Below, piece by piece: positions 8,486-15,604 of a DNA stretch of 64,000 bases. The DNA is from Paractinoplanes deccanensis (lineage in GTDB: Bacteria; Actinomycetota; Actinomycetes; Mycobacteriales; Micromonosporaceae). The position numbers and the translations under genes are program-made. The stretch is taken from contig NZ_BOMI01000006.1 in assembly GCF_016862115.1 (NCBI RefSeq), forward strand, positions 32,285 through 96,284, written 5' to 3'. Position 1 is the stretch's first letter; the number at the start of each line of letters is the position of its first letter. The notes beneath the pieces were generated by a model. That model was not told the DNA's origin, made no database searches, and worked only from the letters and a program-made list of their open reading frames with translations.

Positions 8486-9658
8486 TTAGCGCCGGCCGCT
8501 GCGGACCGTGATCCGCACGGCGTCGTACGCGGGGATCTGGTTCGCCCGCTGCATCATCGGGATGCGGTGCGAGCCGTCACCGGCCCACGAGGCGCACTGC
8601 GCGATGCCGTTGTTGGGCAGGCCGGGCACCTGGATCTGCACGGAGTCCGGCGTCGCGCCGCCCCGGCTGTCCTCGGTCGCCACGAAGAACGCGGGGACCG
8701 GGTCCGGCGCCGGCGCCGCGTTGGTGCTCTCCAGCATCCGGCAGGCGGTGTGGAAGTGACCGCGGACCAGGCCGTTCTGCAGGACCGAGCTCTCCACGTA
8801 GTAGCCACCCTGGCCGGCCGCGAGGAAGCGGTCACGGATCAGGTTGCGGGTGCTGACGGTCAGCGTGAACGGGGTGTTCGGCGCGACCTGGCGCGGCGCC
8901 TGCGTGATCAGCAGGGTCGGGTTGTTCGCGGCCTCGCCGACCTCACCGAACTCGGTGGAGACGCAGCGGTTGCCGTTCTGGAAGCCGTCGTGCGGGGTCA
9001 GCTGGCTGGTGTCGCAGCTGTTGGTCAGGATGCCGAGGCCGGCGCCGGGCGGCGGCGTGGTGTCGGTCGGGTCCGGAGCGGGCTGCTCACCCTGGTCGCC
9101 GCCGTTGTCGCCCTGGCCCTGGTCGCCGCCGTTGTCGCCCTGGCCCTGGTCGCCGCCGTTCTCGCCGCCGTTGTTGCCCTCCTCCGCGGGGGCGCTCTCG
9201 GTCGGGTCGCCGGCGGGCGCGCTCGGGTCCTCCGCGGGCGCGCTGGGGTCGCCGGCGGCGGGCTCGTTGGTCGCCGGCGAGGTGGGCGGGGTGGTGGCCT
9301 CGTCGTCCTCGTTGTTGCCGACGTTGTTCATCACCCAGTCGCGGCACCGCTGACGCAGTGTCGAGACCGACACCGTCTCGCCCGCACCGTCGTCCGCGTG
9401 CTGGGTCACCGTGCCGTTGTTGGTGGTGTAGGTGCCCTTGCGCGTCTTGGTGGAGAGCTCCGACCGCGGTGGCGCCTGGATGCGGTCACAGGCGCTGAGC
9501 GCCTTGCGCTGGTTCCGGTCGGTGCTCGCGTTGGAGACCTGAGTGACGGTCACGATGCCGCCGAAGGCGACCAGCGTGGCAGCCACCGCGATGATCCGGC
9601 GCTTGCCGCTGAACCAGTTGTTGCTCCTGGAGGCGCGCCGGTACTTGGACCTTCGCAT
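8486..9658 (-). CDS. Exported protein with acidic Pro/Gly/Asn/Gln-rich linker, function unknown
   Basis: A 390-residue protein I do not assign to a named family. A basic start (MRRSKYRRASRSNN) and one hydrophobic segment (about 22-40) make a signal peptide or membrane anchor. Residues about 45-125 are a small domain with two Cys, 130-205 a disordered acidic linker with repeats of GGDQGQGDN, and 215-390 a C-terminal domain with four Cys (NSCDTSQ, NRCVST, HTACRM, AQCASW) suited to disulfides outside the cell. The ATG has AAAGG 7 nt upstream. It is the last of three exported-protein genes downstream of an ECF sigma operon on the same strand; control by that sigma factor is inference. Confidence 0.8.
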   Translation of the reverse strand: MRRSKYRRASRSNNWFSGKRRIIAVAATLVAFGGIVTVTQVSNASTDRNQRKALSACDRIQAPPRSELSTKTRKGTYTTNNGTVTQHADDGAGETVSVSTLRQRCRDWVMNNVGNNEDDEATTPPTSPATNEPAAGDPSAPAEDPSAPAGDPTESAPAEEGNNGGENGGDQGQGDNGGDQGQGDNGGDQGEQPAPDPTDTTPPPGAGLGILTNSCDTSQLTPHDGFQNGNRCVSTEFGEVGEAANNPTLLITQAPRQVAPNTPFTLTVSTRNLIRDRFLAAGQGGYYVESSVLQNGLVRGHFHTACRMLESTNAAPAPDPVPAFFVATEDSRGGATPDSVQIQVPGLPNNGIAQCASWAGDGSHRIPMMQRANQIPAYDAVRITVRSGRR

Positions 9659-9699
9659 GGGTGAACCTTTCTCTTACGCGACTCGGACGGCGGCTGGGG

Positions 9700-10488
9700 C
9701 TACCGCGCCCGGAAGATGCGCATGGTCGTGATGACGCCGGCCACGAGGGCGACGGCGAGGACAAGGAGGATCACGGTGGTGTTGACGCCTGGTACGCCGC
9801 TGTTGGTGCTGGCGGCTTGGAGCATCTGCCCGTCCACCGGAACCGGCCCCTTGCCGGCGTTCGCGGGGGCGGGAGCTGTGGGCAGCGAGCCGTAGTCGAC
9901 GATCCCGCTGCTCTCCAGGAGCGTCATGTGGGTCATGACGAACTGATTGGTCGCCTGGGCGAGCTTGCGCACGGTGTCGTTGCGCGTCGAGGAGCGGATC
10001 GTCGCGATCGCCGGGAAGATCTTGCCGTGCGCGGCGCGGAGCCGGTCGATGAAGATCTGGTCGAACTGCGTGGCGTTGGCCTCACGCATCTCCGTCAACC
10101 AGAACTGCTGGTCGCTGTTCGGCTGGTTGGGCAGGTCGATGCCGAGCTTCTTGGCCGCCGCGCGGTCGAGGGCGTCGAGCGTCACGTGCTGCGCCGCGAT
10201 GGCCTTGCCGATCGCGACGATGCGCGGATCGTTCGACTTCTGCTGGGCCATGTTGCCGGCCGGGATCTCCCAGAGGCCGGCGAGACGGACCTTGATGACG
10301 AAGTCCTTGTCCGCCGCCGAGACCGCGCCGTAGCCCTTGTCGGGCAGGCCGGACGGCCCCGGCACCGGGACGCCGTCACCACCGGCGGCGCGGGCCGGGG
10401 TGACGGGGGCGATCAGGAAGGCCAGAATCGCCGCCGAAATGCCCACCAGCAACCGCGACGGTCGCCGCGAATTCCGAGTGGTAAGCAT
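9700..10488 (-). CDS. Exported DUF4142 domain protein with C-terminal membrane anchor
   Basis: A 262-residue protein with a signal peptide (hydrophobic core LLVGISAAILAFLIAPV, cleavage likely after TPARA), a DUF4142 helical domain (about 50-195, with repeated Gln/His-rich helices such as VTLDALDRAAAKKLGI) and a single transmembrane segment near the end followed by RIFRAR. DUF4142 is a ferritin-like helical fold of unknown role. The ATG at 10488 is preferred over the upstream in-frame TTG at 10497 because GGAGG lies 9 nt before the ATG and directly abuts the TTG. Confidence 0.85.
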   Translation of the reverse strand: MLTTRNSRRPSRLLVGISAAILAFLIAPVTPARAAGGDGVPVPGPSGLPDKGYGAVSAADKDFVIKVRLAGLWEIPAGNMAQQKSNDPRIVAIGKAIAAQHVTLDALDRAAAKKLGIDLPNQPNSDQQFWLTEMREANATQFDQIFIDRLRAAHGKIFPAIATIRSSTRNDTVRKLAQATNQFVMTHMTLLESSGIVDYGSLPTAPAPANAGKGPVPVDGQMLQAASTNSGVPGVNTTVILLVLAVALVAGVITTMRIFRAR

Positions 10489-10613
10489 TTTCTTCAACCT
10501 CCGATTAGCGAATTCTTAGGAGACGATTAAGTCGGTGAGAGTTATTCACGACGGTGGAGACCACGTGATCATGCTGCGGCCCAGCGAGGCTCGAGGTCGG
10601 TCGTGAACAACCC

Positions 10614-11351
10614 TCAGTAGCTGTAGTCGCCGCCGGCGCTGCCCGCATCGCTCGCGCCGCCCGCGTCGCTCGATTCCGCGTCGTCCGCCGGCGGGGCGAC
10701 CGCCTTGGAGACCGCGGGCAGGCAGGTGAGGTTCTTGGCGCCGTCCGGCTGGATCACGAACCACTTGCCGGCGACGTTCTGGCCCTTCCACGCGTGCGGC
10801 TTGGTGTCGCCGATGTAGGTGTAGAGCGGCCAGCCCTTGAGCGTCAGCTGCTTCGAGCCGTCGGCGCGCGTGATCGTCCCGACCAGCTTGGAGTCGACGC
10901 CCTTGAGGGTCGGCTTGCCGTCGGTGGTCAGCGCGGGCGGCCACACCTTGGCGCAGTCACCGTCGCAGTTGGACTTCGCCGGGCTGTTCGTGTCGCTGTC
11001 GAAGCGGTACAGCACCTGCTGGTTCTCGTTCTCGACGACCTTGCCCATCCGGGCGACCTTGGTGCCGGTGAGCGTGTTGGTCTCGTCCTCCTCGCTCAGC
11101 TCCGGCGCCGCGTTCTCGGACCCGGGCGGCGCGGTGGCGTCCGGGTCGGCCTCGGCGTTGGGGTCGCTCGTGGCGTTCGGGTCGGCGGTGGCGCCCGGGG
11201 TGGCCGCGGCCTCCGCGGCGGCGGGCTCGGCGGCGTTGCCGTAGTCCGCGGCGGCGTTGTCGCCGTATCCAGCCGGGGCGCAGCCGGGCAGTGCGAACGC
11301 CGCGGCGATGGCGGCGCCGACAACCATCAACTTTCGCTTCTCCGGTACCAC
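10614..11351 (-). CDS. Lipoprotein with secreted-repeat (COG4315/Lipoprotein_15) domains
   Basis: A 245-residue lipoprotein. The lipobox is LPGC, about 20 residues from the start, followed by an Ala/Asp/Asn/Pro-rich linker (NATSDPNAEADPDAT) and two copies of the 45-residue Lipoprotein_15 repeat: the first holds YRFDSDTN and CDGDCAKVWPP, the second LTLKGWPLYTYIGD. The family has no proven function. The GTG at 11351 has GGAGGG 5 nt upstream; the codons further upstream lack protein character. It sits between the anti-sigma gene terminator and the DUF4142 gene and is probably a cell-surface member of the same envelope group. Confidence 0.85.
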   Translation of the reverse strand: MVPEKRKLMVVGAAIAAAFALPGCAPAGYGDNAAADYGNAAEPAAAEAAATPGATADPNATSDPNAEADPDATAPPGSENAAPELSEEDETNTLTGTKVARMGKVVENENQQVLYRFDSDTNSPAKSNCDGDCAKVWPPALTTDGKPTLKGVDSKLVGTITRADGSKQLTLKGWPLYTYIGDTKPHAWKGQNVAGKWFVIQPDGAKNLTCLPAVSKAVAPPADDAESSDAGGASDAGSAGGDYSY

Positions 11352-11501
11352 GTGGACCCTCCATGGGTTTTGCTGCGTCTGGCGTTTCCGGGCAGTAGTA
11401 CGCGCCGGGGATCGTGGAGGGTTGAAAAAAGCGCCGATCAATTTCCCAGAATTTTGTTTGAACCGTTCGGCCGCCGCCTACGTACCAGCAACTCACCCAC
11501 G

Positions 11502-11536
11502 GACAGAAAAAGGGCCCGGCCAGAACGGCCGGGCCC
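11502..11536 (-). terminator. Intrinsic terminator of the sigma/anti-sigma operon
   Basis: On the minus strand a perfect 10-bp stem (GGGCCCGGCC with its complement, 11512-11536) with a 5-nt loop is followed by TTTTTCTGTC. It lies 19 bp past the anti-sigma stop codon and should separate this operon from the lipoprotein gene. Confidence 0.85.
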
Positions 11537-11554
11537 ATTTCCGTGATTAGTCGA

Positions 11555-12328
11555 TTACGGAACGCGCACCAGGGTGTCGCCGGAGGGGACCTCCTGCACC
11601 TGCACGTGCGCGATGTCGGCCCGCGGCGTCGCGGTGACCGCCTGCAGCAGCAGCGGCTGCGAGTTGGCCGCGGTGCCCCAGCCCTTGGTGCCGACCGTCC
11701 ACGAGACGAGCGGCTCGGTGGTGCCGTCGGTGTGCACGGCGACCAGGCGGCAGGTCTTCGGCCCGGTGATGTTGGAGATGGCGAACTGGATCTGGGTGCC
11801 GAAGTCCTTCTGCTCGAAGGCGACCGAGGCCTGCACACCGGTGCGCGGGTCGGAGCCGTCGAACCGCTCGCCGGTGAGGTCGGGGCCACCGATGCCCGGG
11901 CCGTCGCCGGCGTTGGGCAGCGGGTCGGTCTGGGTGCTGCCACCACTCTGGGCGGTCGTGTTCGACGGGGTGCTGCCCTGGTCGCCGATGACCTGGCCGC
12001 CCACGAAGAACGCGCCGATCGACAGCATCGCGAAGATGACGACGGCCGCGGCCAGCGAGTAGAGCCGCCGGCTGTTGGCGCGGTGGCGCTCGTGCGCGAC
12101 CTCGCCGATCACCTTTTGCAGCATGTAGCCGTCGCGCCGGGTCTCCTCGGCGGCGATCACCGACGGCCCGTCGACGTCGGCGAGCAGGTCGGCGACCTCG
12201 ACGAACGACTCCAGCTCGTACGCGCAGCGCGGGCACTCGATGAGGTGGTCCTCGAAGCGCTCGGCGTCGCGGGCGTCGAGCACGCCCAGCGCGTACGACG
12301 CCACGTCGAAGTGGTCTTCCTGTGTCAT
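11555..12328 (-). CDS. Zinc-binding anti-sigma factor, RskA-like
   Basis: A 257-residue membrane anti-sigma factor. The N-terminal cytoplasmic domain has the zinc anti-sigma signature H-x3-C-x2-C (DHLIECPRC, residues about 27-35). One transmembrane helix follows at about 87-112 (LYSLAAAVVIFAMLSIGAFFVGG), then a Ser/Thr/Gly linker and an RskA-type extracytoplasmic domain (about 150-257). It should hold the neighbouring ECF sigma factor at the membrane and free it on an envelope or redox signal. Its ATG overlaps the sigma gene stop as ATGA (12325-12328), so the two are translationally coupled. Confidence 0.9.
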   Translation of the reverse strand: MTQEDHFDVASYALGVLDARDAERFEDHLIECPRCAYELESFVEVADLLADVDGPSVIAAEETRRDGYMLQKVIGEVAHERHRANSRRLYSLAAAVVIFAMLSIGAFFVGGQVIGDQGSTPSNTTAQSGGSTQTDPLPNAGDGPGIGGPDLTGERFDGSDPRTGVQASVAFEQKDFGTQIQFAISNITGPKTCRLVAVHTDGTTEPLVSWTVGTKGWGTAANSQPLLLQAVTATPRADIAHVQVQEVPSGDTLVRVP

Positions 12329-13008
12329 TCCGTCACCCCCCGCTGCTGCAACGCAGTACGCAGCGCACGCAGAGCGTAGTACACACGTGACTTGGCGGTG
12401 CCCAGCGGAAGGCCGAGCTTCTCCGCCGCTTCGGGCACCGTGCGGCCCCGGAAGTACGTCTCGATGAGGATCTCGCGGTGCGACTGGCTGAGCTCGCGCA
12501 GCGCGTCGGAGACGGTCATCGACTGGAGCACGCGGTCGGTGTCGTCGGCCGTGCTGGGGAAGCTCTCCAGCTCGCGGTCGTACGTCTCGGCCGGCCGGGC
12601 GCTGGCGCTGCGGTGGTCGTCGATCGCGATCCGCCGGGCGACGGTCACCAGCCACGGGCGCAGCGACTGCTGGCCCTGCGCGCCGAGCCGGTGCGCGTTG
12701 CGCCAGGCCCGCAGCAGGGTCTCCTGCACGATGTCCTCGGCGCGCTGCCGGTCACCACCGGTCAGGCGCAGCACGAACATCAGCAGCGGGCCGGCGTGCT
12801 CCTCGTAGAGCATCCGGACCAGAGTGTCCTCGTGACCGGGGCCGCTCGAGGGCGCAGCCTCGTGCCGCGGCGCCTGCCGGGGGATCACCGAACCACCATC
12901 GCCCACACCACGGCTCCCGTCGAGTGACTGCCACCGTCCACCGGAACGCTGTTGTGTCATCAGGCCAACCCCGCCCGGCGCCAGCCGATCCTCGGCCACC
13001 GCATGCAT
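12325..13008 (-). CDS. ECF RNA polymerase sigma factor (SigL/SigK-like)
   Basis: A 227-residue extracytoplasmic-function sigma factor. A disordered N-terminal tail of about 55 residues precedes region 2 (VRMLYEEHAGPLLMFVLRLTGG ... AEDIVQETLLRAWRNAH, about 63-108) and region 4 (LRELSQSHREILIETYFRG ... LPLGTAKSRVYYALRALR, about 165-218). The ATG at 13008 has a strong GGAGG 5 nt upstream, better than the internal ATG at 12960. With the zinc anti-sigma factor it forms a signal-responsive pair like mycobacterial SigL-RslA. Likely targets include itself and the exported-protein genes downstream, but I could not identify a matching promoter with confidence. Confidence 0.92.
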   Translation of the reverse strand: MHAVAEDRLAPGGVGLMTQQRSGGRWQSLDGSRGVGDGGSVIPRQAPRHEAAPSSGPGHEDTLVRMLYEEHAGPLLMFVLRLTGGDRQRAEDIVQETLLRAWRNAHRLGAQGQQSLRPWLVTVARRIAIDDHRSASARPAETYDRELESFPSTADDTDRVLQSMTVSDALRELSQSHREILIETYFRGRTVPEAAEKLGLPLGTAKSRVYYALRALRTALQQRGVTE

Positions 13009-13018
13009 CGATACCTCC

Positions 13019-13463
13019 GCCCGGAGCTTTCCCCGTCGCCTGAGATACGGCCGGGGACCGCCCTCGGGATCAACGCGGCCGGGAAATTTTTCGGGAGCGG
13101 TCTCAAACGGTCCTCCGAGTCACGGGGGCGCACGGGCAGACGATCAAAATTCATCGATCTGCGCCGATATGACTGCCAGGGCAGCCGAATAATACTCAGC
13201 CACACCGGTCCCATGAAACGTCGTTCTGAGCAGCACCGACGCACTGCGCGTGCGGCATTACCGCTAAGTAGTTTCCCGCCTCCGCAGCGTTCCCGTCCCA
13301 TATTCTGGGAGCGCTCCCAGACACCCGCCGCGCCCGCAACTGGGCCGTTCAGGCGATGTCTGACCGACATCCGGCCCGTTCGAGCGATCCCTGCCTGGTC
13401 GATCCGGGTTGGCGGCTTCTGTCCCTTTTGGCGACCAACCGCTTTTTCCGTACGCCGCGTCGC
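13019..13463. other. 445-bp non-coding region upstream of the ECF sigma gene
   Basis: No convincing gene was found: the open frames here lack codon bias and conserved sequence. The middle (about 13140-13270) is unusually AT-rich for this genome and probably carries the sigma operon promoter. The only sharp signal is the 18-bp palindrome at 13304-13321. Confidence 0.6.
13304..13321. promoter_or_regulatory. LacI-family (CebR-like) operator palindrome
   Basis: TCTGGGAGCGCTCCCAGA is a perfect 18-bp palindrome whose inner 14 bases, TGGGAGCGCTCCCA, equal the published Streptomyces CebR box for control of cellulose and cello-oligosaccharide genes. No LacI-type regulator or glycosidase gene is adjacent. 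It lies about 300 bp upstream of the ECF sigma start and 143 bp past the methyltransferase stop. Confidence 0.55.
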
Positions 13464-14294
13464 TCACACCCGGCGCCGCGCGCCTCTTAAGACGCGGGCG
13501 GCGCGGACCGCGGTCACCGCCACGGTCGCGAAGCTCGTCACGAAGCTGCCGCCCAGCGCGTCGATCGCCTCGCCCGTCGCGGCCACCAGCTCGGCGAGCT
13601 TGCCGGCGGGCAGCGTCGTGTGCGCACCCTGGGTCGGCACCTGGTCGAGCCACTCGTCGCGGCTGTAGACGTGCTCCCAGTCGTACCGCCAACGCTCCTG
13701 TTCGCCGAAGACCCCGGCGGCCCGCATGCCGTCGGCCGCGCGGTCGAGCATGGACGAATAGATCTGCGCCGCCGACGCCGACGACCGATACGCCTTGGTC
13801 ATCGGACTCTCCGGCAGCAGCCGCTCGTACACCCGCGCGAACGCCTCGGCCGCCTCCGGCGAGGGCTGTCCCGCGTTCCAGAACAGCGCCAGCCGTCCAC
13901 CGTCACGCAGCGCCTGCCCGGCCTTGGCCGCGCCCGCCACCGGATCGACCCAGTGCCAGGTCTGCCCCGCCACCACCGCGTCGAAGAGCCGCCCGGCCGG
14001 CTCCCACCGCTCGACGGTCGACACCTCGACCTCGAACCCGTCCCGCCGGCAGAACTCCGCCATCCGCGGATCGGGCTCGACGCCGAGCACCCGGCACCCG
14101 CGCTCGCGAAGCCCTCGAGCCACGATCCCCGTGCCGATCCCGACGTCGAGCACGGCGGGCCCCGGGCTCTCCGCCACGACCCGGTCGAGCAGCGCCTCCG
14201 GGTAGCGCGGACGGGTCCGGTCGTACCTCCCCGGGTCGATCCCGAACGACTCGGCGATCTGCCGCTGCTGGTGAAGCTCAGGCTGAGTGGGCAT
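13464..14294 (-). CDS. SAM-dependent methyltransferase (Methyltransf_11 type)
   Basis: A 276-residue class I methyltransferase. Motif I is VLDVGIGTGIVARGL (about 48-62), motif II ends in VEPDPRM, and the region WHWVDPVAGAAKAGQALRDGGRL is typical of the small-molecule methyltransferase group. The substrate is unknown. It is divergent from a TetR regulator, and its ATG at 14294 lies inside one of two 18-bp operators, so repression by that regulator would block its start directly. Confidence 0.85.
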   Translation of the reverse strand: MPTQPELHQQRQIAESFGIDPGRYDRTRPRYPEALLDRVVAESPGPAVLDVGIGTGIVARGLRERGCRVLGVEPDPRMAEFCRRDGFEVEVSTVERWEPAGRLFDAVVAGQTWHWVDPVAGAAKAGQALRDGGRLALFWNAGQPSPEAAEAFARVYERLLPESPMTKAYRSSASAAQIYSSMLDRAADGMRAAGVFGEQERWRYDWEHVYSRDEWLDQVPTQGAHTTLPAGKLAELVAATGEAIDALGGSFVTSFATVAVTAVRAARVLRGARRRV

Positions 14295-14323
14295 GCGCCC
14301 ACTCTAGTGGGCAAGCGCCCACT
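14286..14323. promoter_or_regulatory. Two tandem TetR-type operators between divergent genes
   Basis: AGTGGGC-N4-GCCCACT occurs at 14286-14303 and again at 14306-14323. Each is an 18-bp inverted repeat with perfect 7-bp arms, and the centres are 20 bp apart, about two helical turns on one DNA face. They fill the gap between the methyltransferase and TetR genes. Confidence 0.8.
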
Positions 14324-14346
14324 CGGCCACCCGGCAAAATGAAGGG

Positions 14347-15033
14347 ATGCCGACCGGTGTGGCCCTGCGCGACGTACGCCAACAGCTCTTCGACGCCGCC
14401 GAACGCGTCCTGCTGCGCGACGGCGCCAACGCCCTCACCAGCCGCGCCGTCACCACCGAGGCGGGCGTGGCCAAGGGCGTGCTGCACCGCCACTTCACCG
14501 ACTTCGACGACTTCCTGGCCGACCTGGTCGAGGACCGCATAGCCCGCCTGGCCGTCCAGGCCGACGACCTGCGCGCCACGGCCGGCACCGGCTCGGTGGT
14601 CAGGAACGTCAGCGAGGCCCTCACCCGGGTCTTCAGCTCGGTGGCCCCCGGCATCGTCCCCCTGATCATCGCCCGCGACGGCCTGCGCGCCCGGCTGCGC
14701 CGCACCCGCCCCACCGGCATCCCCCTGCTCAGTGAGGCGGGCGCGATGCTGGCCTCCTACCTGAAAGCCGAGCAGAGCACGGCCCGCGTCGCCCAGGATG
14801 CCGACGTGGACACCCTGGCCCTCACCATGATCGGCACCGCCCACCTGGTCTTCGCGGGCCACGAGGGCACCCCACCCGACCCCGCCGACGTGGACAGGCT
14901 GATCACCTCGGTGCTGTCCGCGGCCCTCCGCGACGACGAGGCCGCAGCCCGCCCCCCACACGGCCCGCCCTCCCCCGAGCCCGGGGACAGCACCAACCGC
15001 GCCGACGCGCCAACCGGACCCGGCTCACCGTGA
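14347..15033 (+). CDS. TetR/AcrR-family transcriptional regulator
   Basis: A 228-residue repressor. The N-terminal TetR HTH spans about residues 7-54 (VRQQLFDAAERVLLRDG, TSRAVTTEAGVAKGVLHRHF), followed by an all-helical ligand-binding domain and a disordered Pro/Asp tail of about 30 residues. It is divergent from the methyltransferase gene; the two palindromic operators between them lie 23 bp upstream of its ATG, so it very likely controls both itself and the methyltransferase. The inducer is unknown. Confidence 0.88.
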   Translation: MPTGVALRDVRQQLFDAAERVLLRDGANALTSRAVTTEAGVAKGVLHRHFTDFDDFLADLVEDRIARLAVQADDLRATAGTGSVVRNVSEALTRVFSSVAPGIVPLIIARDGLRARLRRTRPTGIPLLSEAGAMLASYLKAEQSTARVAQDADVDTLALTMIGTAHLVFAGHEGTPPDPADVDRLITSVLSAALRDDEAAARPPHGPPSPEPGDSTNRADAPTGPGSP

Positions 15034-15046
15034 CGGCGGCAGCGCC

Positions 15047-15577
15047 CTAGCCCTCCCACACATCTACTCGCGGGAGCCCGCGCTCCGCCCGAGCCGCGTC
15101 GACCATGCGCTGGATGAGCTCCGTCTTCCCCCGGGTGTACGCGTCCGCCTCGTGCCCCGCCGCGGCCAGCGAGCGCTTGAGCCGTACGTACTCCTCCCGA
15201 TGTCCCTCGTGACGCAGCAGGTGGTCGCGGAGGATGCGCTCGTTGCGGGTGTCCCAGCTGTCCACGGTGACCACGTGCAGGTGGACGACCAGTTCGCCGG
15301 CCCGCGTGCGCCGGTAGAACAGCCTCCCCGGCATGCCCACGTCGACGCGCCGATAGCCGAGTCCGGCGAGCGTCTCCTCGCGTTCCTCGACCGCGCCCAG
15401 TTCCTGGGTCGCCACCATCACGTCGATCACCGGCTTGGCGGCCAGGCCGGGTACGGACGTGCTGCCGATGTGCTCCGCCACGGCGACGAGCCCGGGCAGG
15501 GCGGCGGTCACCTCGCCGATGACCCGGGCCGCCGCCTCGGCCCACGCCGGGTCGTAGTCACGTATCTCGATCGCCAT
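15047..15577 (-). CDS. GrpB/UPF0157 family nucleotidyltransferase-like protein
   Basis: A 176-residue protein of the GrpB (UPF0157) family, a nucleotidyltransferase-like fold. Family hallmarks are IRDYDPAWAEAAARV, VAEHIGSTSVPGLAAKPVIDVMVAT (about 38-62) and HLHVVTVDSWDTRNERILRDHLLRH; the two Asp residues after the G-S motif are the expected metal ligands (only one, in VIDVMV, is clearly in place). The biological role is not established. The ATG follows a TAGGGT hexamer by 6 nt. Confidence 0.88.
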   Translation of the reverse strand: MAIEIRDYDPAWAEAAARVIGEVTAALPGLVAVAEHIGSTSVPGLAAKPVIDVMVATQELGAVEEREETLAGLGYRRVDVGMPGRLFYRRTRAGELVVHLHVVTVDSWDTRNERILRDHLLRHEGHREEYVRLKRSLAAAGHEADAYTRGKTELIQRMVDAARAERGLPRVDVWEG

Positions 15578-15583
15578 GACGCG

Positions 15584-15589
15584 ACCCTA
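15584..15589 (-). promoter_or_regulatory. -10 hexamer TAGGGT, leaderless start of the GrpB-like gene
   Basis: TAGGGT on the minus strand ends 6 nt before the ATG at 15577. It lies in the 27-bp gap after the bioD stop. Confidence 0.5.
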
Positions 15590-15604
15590 ACGAGCCGCGC
15601 CCGT

